Source: Corynebacterium sp. HMSC036D02
GTDB lineage: Bacteria > Actinomycetota > Actinomycetes > Mycobacteriales > Mycobacteriaceae
Direction of reading: 5' to 3'
DNA length: 64,000 nucleotides
Assembly (NCBI RefSeq): GCF_001836165.1
Contig: NZ_KV827662.1
Coordinates: 85,700-149,699, forward strand
Position numbers and translations under genes: made by a program. This document shows positions 17,495 to 26,858 of the stretch, piece after piece (the first letter of the stretch is position 1; each line of letters starts with the position of its first letter). The notes under the pieces were generated by a model. That model ran no database searches. It saw only the letters and a list, made by a program, of their open reading frames with translations, and was not told where the DNA came from.

Positions 17495-19063
17495 TTACTC
17501 CCACTCGATGGTTCCCGGCGGCTTCGACGTCACGTCGAGCACCACGCGGTTGACTTCCTTAACCTCGTTGGTGATGCGGGTGGAGATCTTCTCCAGCACG
17601 TCGTACGGCAGGCGGGTCCAGTCCGCGGTCATGGCGTCCTCGGAGGACACCGGGCGCAGGACAATCGGATGGCCATAGGTGCGGCCGTCGCCCTGGACGC
17701 CGACGGAGCGGACGTCGGCAAGCAGCACCACCGGGCACTGCCAAATCTCGCCATCCAGGCCAGCGTTGGTCAGCTCGGTACGCGCGATGAGGTCCGCCTG
17801 GCGCAGCGTCTCGAGGCGCTCCTCGGTGACCTCGCCAATAATGCGGATGCCCAGGCCCGGGCCCGGGAAAGGCTGGCGCGCCACGATTTCCTCCGGCAGG
17901 CCCAGCTCGCGGCCAACCGCGCGCACCTCATCCTTGAAGAGCAGGCGCAGCGGCTCGACGAGCTCAAACTCGACGTCGTCCGGCAGGCCGCCCACGTTGT
18001 GGTGGGACTTAATGTTCGCGGTACCGTCACCTCCACCGGACTCCACCACGTCCGGGTACAGCGTGCCCTGCACCAAGAAGGCGGCGTCCTGGCCGTCCAG
18101 CGCCTGGTCGACGGCACGCTCGAAGGAGCGGATGAACTCCGCACCGATGGCCTTACGCTTGGCCTCCGGCTCGGTCACGCCGGCCAGCTTGGAAAGGAAA
18201 GCCTCGCGCTCGTCAGCGGTGATGAGCTTGGCGCCAGTCGACGCCACGAAGTCCTTCTCCACCTGCTCACGCTCACCCGCGCGCAGCAGACCGTGGTCAA
18301 CGAAGACACAGGTCAAACGGTCACCGATAGCGCGCTGCACGAGGGCTGCGGCCACGGCGGAATCCACGCCACCGGACAGGCCACAGATAGCGCGACCTTC
18401 CTCGCCGATCTGCTCGCGCACATCGTTGATGAGCTGCTCCGCGATGTTCTCTGCGGTCCAGTTCTGCTCCAGGCCTGCTACCTCAGTCAGGAAGCGCGTG
18501 AGCACCGCCTGGCCGTGCGGCGAGTGGAGAACCTCCGGGTGGTACTGCACGCCGGCCATCTGCTTGGACAGGCACTCGAAGGCTGCCACGGGAGCGCCTT
18601 CCGACGACGCCGTCACCTCAAAGCCCTCCGGGGCTTCCGTGACCGAATCGCCGTGAGACATCCACACCTTGTGGGTGTCCTCCAGACCCTTGTGCAGCAC
18701 GCCGCCGGACACGGTCATGTCCGTGCGGCCGTACTCGCGGGCACCCGTGGAGGCCACGGTGCCACCCAGGGCTTGGGTCATGGACTGGAAGCCGTAGCAG
18801 ATACCAAAGACCGGAATGCCGAGCTCGAGCAGCTCCGGCTTCAGAACAGGGGCGCCGTCCGCGTATACGGAAGACGGGCCACCGGAGAGGATCAGCGCGG
18901 CCGGGTTCTTGGCCTTGATGTCCTCCACGGAGGCAGAATTGGGGACAACCTCGGAGTAGATGTTGGCCTCACGCACGCGCCGGGCGATGAGCTGCGCGTA
19001 CTGGGCGCCAAAGTCCACCACGAGGACAGGACGCGGGGTTGTATTTGGGTTAGTCACGGTCAT
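17495..19063 (-). CDS. guaA: GMP synthase (glutamine-hydrolysing)
   Basis: Converts XMP to GMP using glutamine and ATP, the last step after IMP dehydrogenase (guaB at 22.3 kb). The N-terminal class I glutamine amidotransferase has the nucleophile Cys in FGICYGFQ and the partner His in VQYHPE. The ATP pyrophosphatase domain has the PP-loop [12 protein letters not shown]-terminal dimerisation domain ends in [13 protein letters not shown] 19063 ([13 protein letters not shown]) is chosen over an upstream extension to 19084, giving 522 residues, the family's usual length. Confidence 0.97.
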   Translation of the reverse strand: MTVTNPNTTPRPVLVVDFGAQYAQLIARRVREANIYSEVVPNSASVEDIKAKNPAALILSGGPSSVYADGAPVLKPELLELGIPVFGICYGFQSMTQALGGTVASTGAREYGRTDMTVSGGVLHKGLEDTHKVWMSHGDSVTEAPEGFEVTASSEGAPVAAFECLSKQMAGVQYHPEVLHSPHGQAVLTRFLTEVAGLEQNWTAENIAEQLINDVREQIGEEGRAICGLSGGVDSAVAAALVQRAIGDRLTCVFVDHGLLRAGEREQVEKDFVASTGAKLITADEREAFLSKLAGVTEPEAKRKAIGAEFIRSFERAVDQALDGQDAAFLVQGTLYPDVVESGGGDGTANIKSHHNVGGLPDDVEFELVEPLRLLFKDEVRAVGRELGLPEEIVARQPFPGPGLGIRIIGEVTEERLETLRQADLIARTELTNAGLDGEIWQCPVVLLADVRSVGVQGDGRTYGHPIVLRPVSSEDAMTADWTRLPYDVLEKISTRITNEVKEVNRVVLDVTSKPPGTIEWE

Positions 19064-19087
19064 CAGTTTAACGCAAGAACCCACACC

Positions 19088-19990
19088 CTAGACCGCAGGG
19101 AGTGGCCCAAAATCTTTAGCGGTGGCAGCCGCCTTGCCTAGCGCCTCCCGGAACGCCCGCAAAGCGGGGTGTCCCTCGCGCCCGGCGCGCACCGCGGTGT
19201 AGAGCGTGCGGGTGGGATTACCGGGCAAGGCAACCACGCGCACGCCTTCGATTTCCTCAAGGAAAAGATCCGAGATCACCGCCACCGCGTGGCCCGTGCG
19301 CACCAGATGCGCGTGCAGGAAGGGGTCCGGGGTTTCATAGAGCACGCTGGGGTTAAAACCATGCCGGCGGCACAGCCGGTGGACGAAGCGCCCCAATAAA
19401 AACTCCTCCGGGTCCATGGCAAAGGGGATTTCCTCGTCATGTGCTGCAAAATCCTCCAAGCGCAGCTCGCTCCAGGGGCCGGTGAGTGGGGTGATGAGGC
19501 GTAGGGGGTCGTCGAGAAGCAGCTCCCTGTGGGTGTGCTCATCCGTGGCGGGCATGTCCGACTCATACTCTTCACCCAGGATGAGGTCCACCTCCCGGCG
19601 CGCCAGCAGCTCCATCGCGCCTTCGGCTTCGCGCTGGATGATCTGCACGCGCAGGTCTGGGTACTCCCTGGCCAGCTCCGTGAGCGCCCGCGGGACCAGC
19701 GAGGACATGATGGTTTGAAACGTCGTGACCTTAATCGTGCCGCGCACCGCGTTGGTTGGCTCGATGACCTGTGACTCGGCCTCATCCGCCAAGGCGAGCA
19801 TTCGCTCCGCCGCGTAGGAAGCAAGGATTTCTCCCTGCTCCGTCAACCGCACTCGCCGGCCGACCTTCTCATAGAGCGCCACGCCGACGTCCTTCTCGCA
19901 CTGCGCCAGCTGCTGGGAGATTGCCGAGTGCGTATAGCGCAACGATTCCGCCACCGCAGTGACGGTGCCGAGGCGGTGCAGGTCCAACAT
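19088..19990 (-). CDS. LysR-family transcriptional regulator
   Basis: A 300-residue LysR-type regulator. The winged HTH (AVAESLRYTHSAISQQLAQCEKDVG, core THSAISQQLAQ) spans about residues 10-40, and a periplasmic-binding-like effector domain fills residues 90-290. It is divergent from the EamA exporter gene with 74 bases between them, the classic layout of a LysR protein controlling its neighbour. The effector is presumably the exported compound, possibly an amino acid, but this is inference. It begins upstream of guaA with only 24 bases from its stop to the guaA start, so read-through into guaA is possible. Confidence 0.88.
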   Translation of the reverse strand: MLDLHRLGTVTAVAESLRYTHSAISQQLAQCEKDVGVALYEKVGRRVRLTEQGEILASYAAERMLALADEAESQVIEPTNAVRGTIKVTTFQTIMSSLVPRALTELAREYPDLRVQIIQREAEGAMELLARREVDLILGEEYESDMPATDEHTHRELLLDDPLRLITPLTGPWSELRLEDFAAHDEEIPFAMDPEEFLLGRFVHRLCRRHGFNPSVLYETPDPFLHAHLVRTGHAVAVISDLFLEEIEGVRVVALPGNPTRTLYTAVRAGREGHPALRAFREALGKAAATAKDFGPLPAV

Positions 19991-20001
19991 GACAGAATCT
20001 C

Positions 20002-20041
20002 TAACAGGTACGTGTTAAAAACTGTAGATAGACTAACAGTT
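20002..20041. promoter_or_regulatory. Two palindromes between the LysR gene and the exporter
   Basis: TAACA-GGTACG-TGTTA (20002-20017) and AACTGT-N10-ACAGTT (20020-20041) lie side by side in the 74-base divergent region. Two neighbouring dyads of this sort are the usual recognition and activation sites of a LysR regulator. The assignment rests on position and symmetry only. Confidence 0.5.
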
Positions 20042-20064
20042 CTTCCCACCCCACAATGGACTGC

Positions 20065-21044
20065 ATGACCAATCCGTTTGCAGTTTTGTGCGTCATCGGC
20101 TCGTGCATTTCACTCCAGCTCGGCGCGAGCCTCGCCATTCAGCTTTCCCCATTGGCGGCCCGTGGGGCACCGCCTCGCTGCGTCTGCTTTTCGCCGCCGT
20201 GATTCTGCTCGCCATTGCGCGACCGCGCGTGCACACATGGAGCCGCGAAAAATGGATCTCTGCCACCATGTTCGGCCTCACTCTGGGCCTGATGAATGGT
20301 TTCTTCTATTCCGGCATCGAGCTGGTTGCGCTGGGGCCTGCCGTGACCATCGAGTTCCTCGGCCCGCTGCTGCTGGCGGCGTGTCTCTCCCGCTCGCTTC
20401 GCGACGCCACCTGCGTCGCCCTCGCCCTAACCGGCATGGGCCTGATGGGCCTGGATTCCTTCAACGGAGACCCCCTCGACCTGCGAGGTGTGTTCTTCTT
20501 GTTATGCGCCGGCGCGATGTGGGCTGCTTATATCTTGGCCAGCAAGAAGGCCGGGGCGCTCTTTAGCGGTGCAGACGGCTTGGCTATGGCTTTCCTCATC
20601 GGCGGCCTCGTGCTCCTGCCAGTGGGTGGGCGCGGAGCGGTGGCGTTGGCCAGCGACCCCACCCTATTGCTGTTTGCCCTGGGCACGGGCGTGCTGGCCT
20701 CGCTCATTCCCTACTCGTTGGAATTCCTTGCGCTGCGCAGGCTCGCCCCCAACGTCTTTTCCATCTTGATCGCCCTGGAACCCGTCTTCGCCGCACTCTT
20801 TGGCTGGATCCTGCTCTCCCAGAACGTGTCCCAGCTCAAACTGGCGGCTATCGGGCTGGTGGTGGTGGCCTCAGTACTACAAACCATGGCGCCGGCGCGA
20901 GGGCGCGTGGTTTTCCGCAAGGTGGCACTGCGCCCACGCCGTCTGAAGAAGCCCCGGCTGCCGTGGCGCCCGAAACCACGCGCCAGCGACTCGGACGCTA
21001 CGGCCACCGAGGCCAGCGCCACGGCCACTGGAGCAATGACATAA
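20065..21044 (+). pseudogene. EamA/RhtA-type exporter with a one-base frameshift
   Basis: A drug/metabolite-type exporter with about ten hydrophobic segments, resembling RhtA-like amino-acid exporters. The natural start appears to be ATG 20065: MTNPFAVLCVIGSCISLQLG then ASLAIQL. The rest of the protein (FPIGGPWGTASLRLLF onward) lies in another frame. The shift occurs at CAGCTTTCCCCATT (20141-20152), where one extra T would restore a continuous reading frame. The downstream frame is open from a GTG at 20088, but that start gives an unrelated N-terminus. Either the gene is broken or switched, or one base is missing from the sequence. Confidence 0.75.
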
Positions 21045-21091
21045 GCTCCGCCCCGGGCTTCGTTGAGCGGAGCAGCGTTACAACGGGCGAG

Positions 21092-22288
21092 TTAGCGGAC
21101 GGCCAGGCCTACCTTCTGGAAGGACTTCAGGTCCGTGTAGCCGCACTTGGCCATGGCACGCTTGAGCCCACCGACCAGGTTGAGCTCACCCAGCGGCTCA
21201 TTGGACGGGCCATGGAGCACGACCTCCAAGGAAGGCGCACCCGCTGAGGCATCCTCGGCGGCGCCAGAAGTTGCGTTGCCAGACGCATCAGCACCAGAAG
21301 CATCGGCGCCAAAAGTGCCGGTGCCCAAGAGGGCATCGGCCACGCCAACCGGCTCGATGATGCCGCGCGGGAAACGCGGGTGGCCGGCCGTGGACGGCCA
21401 GTACCAGCCCTTGCCGCCGGCTTCTGCCGCGCGGGCCAGGACCGGGCCCAGAACAACACCATCGGCGCCACAGGCAATGGCCTTGGCGATGTCTGCAGAC
21501 GTGAAGATGTCGCCGTCGGCAAGCACGTGCACGTAGCGGCCGCCAGTCTCATCCAGGTAATCGCGGCGTGCGGCTGCAACATCCGCAATGGTCGTCGCCA
21601 TGGGGATATCAATGCCCACGGTCTCCGGGTTGGTGTTCACGCCGGAGCCAACGATGATGCCAGCCGCGCCCGCGCGCATGAGGTGCAGCGCCGTGGTGTA
21701 ATCCGCCACGCCGCCGGCAATCACCGGGGTATCCAGCGAGCCGATGAACTCCTTCAAGTTGAGCGGCTCGCCGCCAGTCTGCACGTGCTCGGCGGAAATC
21801 AGGGTGCCGTGGATGAACAGCAACTCCGCGCCGGCCTTAATAACCACGGGCGCCAGCTCGCGGGCACGCTGCGGGGAGACGCGCACGGCCACGGTCACGC
21901 CGGAATCGCGGACCTGCGCGATGCGCTCGGCCAGCAGTTCCTCGTTCAGGGGTGCTGCGTGCAGATCCTGCAGCGTCGACAAGTCACCGAAGTTCTCCGT
22001 CACACGGGCAATCGCACCCTCCAAGTCCTCGTGGCGGCCCCACAGGCCTTCCGCGTTGATAACGCCGAGGCCGCCCTGCTTGCCCATCTCAATGACAAAC
22101 TCAGGCGTAGCCAGCGCATCAGTCGGAGCGGAGACGAACGGGACCTCAAAGGTGTACGCATCGATGTGCCACGAGGTGTCCACGTCCTTGGAGGAACGGG
22201 TGCGGCGAGTCGGCACCAGGAAAATCTGGTTCAGGTCATAGGTGCGGCGGGCCTCGCGGCCGACGCCGATTTCTACGTAATCGCGCAT
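21092..22288 (-). CDS. guaB3: GuaB3-family IMP dehydrogenase-related protein
   Basis: A 398-residue TIM-barrel protein of the IMPDH/GMP reductase superfamily without CBS domains. It begins DYVEIGVGREARRTYDLNQ, typical of the GuaB3 group found beside guaB in actinobacteria. FVSAPTDALATPEFVIEMGK and the phosphate-binding GADGVVLGPVLARA region are visible. The reaction of actinobacterial GuaB3 is not settled; a cyanobacterial relative has been described as a GMP reductase. Near residues 325-350 it carries an insert of repeated Ala-Asp-Ala-Ser-Gly units that is low in complexity. It lies nine bases after guaB, so the two form an operon. Confidence 0.88.
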   Translation of the reverse strand: MRDYVEIGVGREARRTYDLNQIFLVPTRRTRSSKDVDTSWHIDAYTFEVPFVSAPTDALATPEFVIEMGKQGGLGVINAEGLWGRHEDLEGAIARVTENFGDLSTLQDLHAAPLNEELLAERIAQVRDSGVTVAVRVSPQRARELAPVVIKAGAELLFIHGTLISAEHVQTGGEPLNLKEFIGSLDTPVIAGGVADYTTALHLMRAGAAGIIVGSGVNTNPETVGIDIPMATTIADVAAARRDYLDETGGRYVHVLADGDIFTSADIAKAIACGADGVVLGPVLARAAEAGGKGWYWPSTAGHPRFPRGIIEPVGVADALLGTGTFGADASGADASGNATSGAAEDASAGAPSLEVVLHGPSNEPLGELNLVGGLKRAMAKCGYTDLKSFQKVGLAVR

Positions 22289-22297
22289 GATTAGTCC

Positions 22298-23827
<1,530 letters not shown>

Positions 23828-23925
23828 CTAAACTGACCAGATAATTGTATGCGGTAGCCCTCACTGTAGTGCGTGGACGCCCCGTAGTGGTAGCCGTGGG
23901 TATAGAAAAAAGTCTCTTTAGGGAA

Positions 23926-23954
23926 TTGCCTTGCGCGCACGGAGTCAATAGGCT
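23926..23954 (+). promoter_or_regulatory. Promoter of the DUF5319 gene, predicted leaderless
   Basis: -35 TTGCCT (23926-23931), a 17-base spacer and -10 TAGGCT (23949-23954). The GTG at 23962 lies seven bases after the -10, where transcription should begin, so the mRNA would start at or next to its start codon. No ribosome binding site is visible. Confidence 0.5.
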
Positions 23955-23961
23955 CGCAGAC

Positions 23962-24336
23962 GTGAACTTTTTCGCCAACATGCCCCGCGATCCTTTCGCG
24001 GACGACCCGAACGACCCAGCTTCCTTCCTCGAGGAGGATGAGCACGTCGAGCCGCTGTCTGAGGAGGACCGTCTCGCCGTCATTCATGATCTGGCCATGG
24101 TCCAAGAGTTTGCGCGTGTTTTGAGCCCGCGCGGCATCGACGGCATCTTCTTTTTCTGCGAGGACTGCGAGGAAAACCACTTCTACGAGTGGGACATTAT
24201 GGCCTCTAACATGCAGGCCACGCTGGCGGGCCAGCTCGCCCCCGTGCACGAGCCGGGCGCCGAGCCGGATCCGATGCGCTATGTTCCGTGGGATTATGCA
24301 GTGGGTTACCTCGACGGTATGGATTCGCGCTACTAG
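23962..24336 (+). CDS. DUF5319 family protein
   Basis: A conserved actinobacterial protein of 124 residues, equivalent by position to Rv3412. It is strongly acidic (FADDPNDPASFLEEDEHVEPLSEED, core DPASFLEEDE). It carries a CEDCEENHFYEWDIM stretch whose two Cys and His could bind a metal. No enzymatic motif is seen and the function is unknown. GTG 23962 is chosen because it sits at the predicted transcription start; ATG 23980 is an alternative. The frame stays open to 23845, but that would cross the promoter. It ends at a strong bidirectional terminator. Confidence 0.8.
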   Translation: MNFFANMPRDPFADDPNDPASFLEEDEHVEPLSEEDRLAVIHDLAMVQEFARVLSPRGIDGIFFFCEDCEENHFYEWDIMASNMQATLAGQLAPVHEPGAEPDPMRYVPWDYAVGYLDGMDSRY

Positions 24337-24343
24337 CGCGGTT

Positions 24344-24414
24344 GCGCGGTAAAACTACCGCGCGTTAAACAAAAAGAACCTCTTTCCTCCTGCTGTGGGA
24401 GGGAAGAGGTTCTT
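24344..24414. terminator. Paired hairpins forming a bidirectional terminator
   Basis: GCGCGGTA-AAAC-TACCGCGC (24344-24363) is followed by a long stem AAGAACCTCTT/AAGAGGTTCTT (24374-24384 with 24404-24414), extended inside by CCTCC/GGAGG. It lies between the convergent DUF5319 and rsdA genes. T-runs on the two sides can serve either strand. Confidence 0.85.
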
Positions 24415-24421
24415 CGTGGTT

Positions 24422-25252
24422 TTATTGCTGGAACTGCGGCGGCGGGAGCTGGCCGCTATCCCCAGCGCCATCCGAGTTGTCATTCTGCGGCGGCGTTGCC
24501 TGCTCTCCACCACCCGGCTGACTCGGCTCCGGCTGGCCCTGCGTCGGCGGCTCCAGTGGATTGCCTGCCGATACCGTGCGGGTCACCACGACGGTAGAGA
24601 CCGCAGTCTCGGTCTGCGTGACGGTCTCCGGCTCCGGCGGCTTCTGCTCCTCTACAGGGGCGGGCTTCTCCACCGTCTGCGTCTGCGTCACCGTAGTGCG
24701 GGGCTGCTGCTTCGCCGCACTCGGGGACTCCGCCTCGCGTTCCCGCTTGGCCTGATCCACCATCTTCCGGGCTTCTTCAAGCAGCTGACGGGTGCCGTCC
24801 ATGTCGCCCTCGGCGGAACGCCTCTCCATTTCATCGAGTGTTCCGGCAAGCTCGACCACAGACACATCGTAATCATCCGCGCCGAAGAGTGACTGGTTCA
24901 CGCCATACAGCGGGGAACCCGGTCCGGCGTTGACCACCACAGCTCCGGTACCTGCGATGAGCAGCGTAGCTGCGGCCGCTCCAATGAGGCCGTGCATGAA
25001 TGGCTTGCTCCGACGGCGACGTGCCGCGCCGAGGGAAATAACCTCCGGCTCCTCCTCCGCGCCTTCGATGAGAGGGGCTGGGGGCATCTGCTTTTCGACG
25101 TCCCCGCGCAGCTCCAGCAGAAGACCCGCCAACTCATCACCGCCATCGGAGGGATCCGTTCCTTCGGAGAGAGTGGTGAGGAATGCATCATCATCGACCA
25201 AAGGCTGCAGCTGCTCAGCGACACCCTGCTGAGGCTCGTCCTTCTTTGCCAT
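24422..25252 (-). CDS. rsdA: Anti-sigma-D factor RsdA-like membrane protein
   Basis: A 276-residue single-pass protein downstream of sigD. The N-terminal cytoplasmic part (MAKKDEPQQGVAEQLQPLVD, then ELAGLLLELRGDV) should hold SigD. One transmembrane helix (LIGAAAATLLIAGTGAVVV, about residues 90-110) leads to an extracytoplasmic region rich in Pro, Glu and Gln that ends in repeated PPQ-type sequence. The ATG is preceded by GGGAGG at a good distance. In mycobacteria and C. glutamicum RsdA releases SigD on degradation; here the role is assigned by position and topology. Confidence 0.85.
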   Translation of the reverse strand: MAKKDEPQQGVAEQLQPLVDDDAFLTTLSEGTDPSDGGDELAGLLLELRGDVEKQMPPAPLIEGAEEEPEVISLGAARRRRSKPFMHGLIGAAAATLLIAGTGAVVVNAGPGSPLYGVNQSLFGADDYDVSVVELAGTLDEMERRSAEGDMDGTRQLLEEARKMVDQAKREREAESPSAAKQQPRTTVTQTQTVEKPAPVEEQKPPEPETVTQTETAVSTVVVTRTVSAGNPLEPPTQGQPEPSQPGGGEQATPPQNDNSDGAGDSGQLPPPQFQQ

Positions 25253-25370
25253 GATGACCTCCCTTCCTTATTAGAGAATTATTAGTTTGTCGGTGCCAAG
25301 TGCCGATGGCTCACTGCTAGCTCTGAGCTAGCCCAATTACTGGTTCACTCTGCTGGTTCACATTGTTGGT

Positions 25371-25988
25371 TCACTGCGTCTCGTGCGAATCGAGGGATTT
25401 GCGCAATTGCGCGAGTGCACGATGCTGCGCCACGCGGACTGCGCCAGGGGTGGACTCCACAATTTCCGCGGTCTCCTCTGCCGACAGCCCCACGAACACA
25501 CGCAAGATGATAATGTCCCGGGCCTTGTCACTTAACGTATCGAGCATGGCCCGCACTCTGTTACTACCGTCCACGGCAAGGGCGGATTCTTCGGGGGTAG
25601 CGTCCTGAGCAGCATCCTCCGGAAGGTCTTCCGTGGGGTGAGTGTGGTCGCGGCTCAGGGCGCGGTGGGCATCGGTCACCTTGTGAGCAGCAATGCCATA
25701 GACGTAGGCCATAAACGGGCGGCCCTTATCTTTGTACGTGCCAATAGACGTCGCCACCGCCAAACAGATCTCCTGCGCCACGTCCTCCGCCGTGGGCTGG
25801 CGGTGGCCGCCGATGCGCGCGCGGCAATAGCGCAGGACCTGCGGGTGAATGATCCGCATGATGCGCTGGAGGGCGCGGCGGCTACCGTCGACGGCCAGCG
25901 GAACGAGGTCCGCTAATTCCTTATCGCTGTCGCGCTTCGCCACCGTTGAGGAGCCGCTCGCGTCTGTAGCCTGAGTAGCCACTGCCAT
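25371..25988 (-). CDS. sigD: ECF RNA polymerase sigma factor SigD
   Basis: A 205-residue ECF sigma factor. Region 2 includes RYCRARIGGHRQPTAEDVAQEICLAV (core TAEDVAQEICLAV). Region 4 includes ALDTLSDKARDIIILRVFVGLSAEETAEI, with HTH core SAEETAEIVESTPGAVRVAQ. In C. glutamicum SigD controls mycolate-envelope genes. It sits 118 bases upstream of rsdA in the same orientation. ATG 25988 has no spaced ribosome site, whereas the GTG at 25982 lies five bases after AAGGA, so the protein may be two residues shorter. Confidence 0.93.
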   Translation of the reverse strand: MAVATQATDASGSSTVAKRDSDKELADLVPLAVDGSRRALQRIMRIIHPQVLRYCRARIGGHRQPTAEDVAQEICLAVATSIGTYKDKGRPFMAYVYGIAAHKVTDAHRALSRDHTHPTEDLPEDAAQDATPEESALAVDGSNRVRAMLDTLSDKARDIIILRVFVGLSAEETAEIVESTPGAVRVAQHRALAQLRKSLDSHETQ

Positions 25989-26336
25989 CCTTGCCGTTCT
26001 GCTTTTGCTCTTCTGCTTAATGCATTACTTCATATTCTGTATGAACATCATGGCATAACCTTTTGACGAAACCCCAAAACGACGGGTCTCATCCCCAGCT
26101 TTGACCCCACTAGAAAAAGTTCATACACCGTTCATCTTAGCCTTAAGCGCAGGTCACAGGGGCTCCAGTTGAGGAGTTTCAGCCAGTTATACCTGCATGT
26201 CAGCATTGCGTAACGCGCTGTTTACCCAAGGGGGACACACTTCAATCTCGTCTCACTTCGCCTCGGCGTTCACGGGGGCGTGCCCGCAACGCGCCCCGCG
26301 CCTGGGCACTCTATCTTTGGCAAAGGAGAATCGAAC
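25989..26336. other. Divergent sigD / whcB intergenic region
   Basis: 348 bases without a gene. TTCATA-N5-TATGAA (26029-26045) overlaps GTATGAAC (26039-26046), whose exact reverse complement GTTCATAC recurs at 26119-26126, followed by a further GTTCAT at 26130-26135. These look like regulator sites shared by the two genes. No clear core promoter could be fixed. A long (over 100-base) 5' leader before whcB is likely. Confidence 0.4.
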
Positions 26337-26636
26337 GTGTCTCAGTCCTTCCTGCTCCCCGGGCCGAATACGGACTTTTGGGATTGGCAGCTTCATGGCG
26401 CATGCCGTGGAGAAAACTCTGACGTGTTCTATCACCCGGACGGCGAGCGCGGACGCGCCCGCGCCCAGCGCGAGAACCGCGCCAAGGCTATTTGCAGCAC
26501 CTGCCCGGTCATCGAGATGTGCCGCGAACACGCTCTCGCCTCCGGCGAGCCCTACGGCGTGTGGGGCGGCATGAGCGAGTCGGAGCGCGTCGTCGCCCTG
26601 CGTTCTCGTCGCACCCACGCGGCCGTCGGCGCCTAG
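26337..26636 (+). CDS. whcB: WhiB-family iron-sulfur regulator WhcB
   Basis: A 99-residue WhiB-like protein. The four cluster cysteines are visible: the first in HGACRG, then CSTC and the last in IEMCREHA, spaced CxxCx5C. The signature GVWGGMSE follows, with a basic C-terminus (ALRSRRTHAAVGA) for DNA contact. GTG 26337 is chosen because AAAGGAGAA precedes it at six bases. WhiB proteins use a redox-sensitive 4Fe-4S cluster and bind the primary sigma factor. Position opposite sigD matches whcB of C. glutamicum and whiB3 of M. tuberculosis. Confidence 0.92.
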   Translation: MSQSFLLPGPNTDFWDWQLHGACRGENSDVFYHPDGERGRARAQRENRAKAICSTCPVIEMCREHALASGEPYGVWGGMSESERVVALRSRRTHAAVGA

Positions 26637-26858
26637 TCCGCTTCTGCCAGCTCCCAGCCTTGGGGTCGGACGGCAAACCACCACCTCTATTGGCTGGACG
26701 CGACAAGGCTGCTCTCCCCACTGGATGAGCCCGCCGTGGGCCGTCGCGCAGCGGGCCTTTTGCGAAGTTTCTTTAAGTAGCATCACGCCCCTCCCCCACC
26801 TGCACTGATATCCAACAGCCAGCACGGGCAAGGGGCAGCGGGTGAAAGACGTCAGTTT

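Noticed and set aside
17669..19141. 490-residue open frame antisense to guaA
   Set aside because: Complementary frame of a well-conserved enzyme gene; composition is typical of GC-rich antisense frames.
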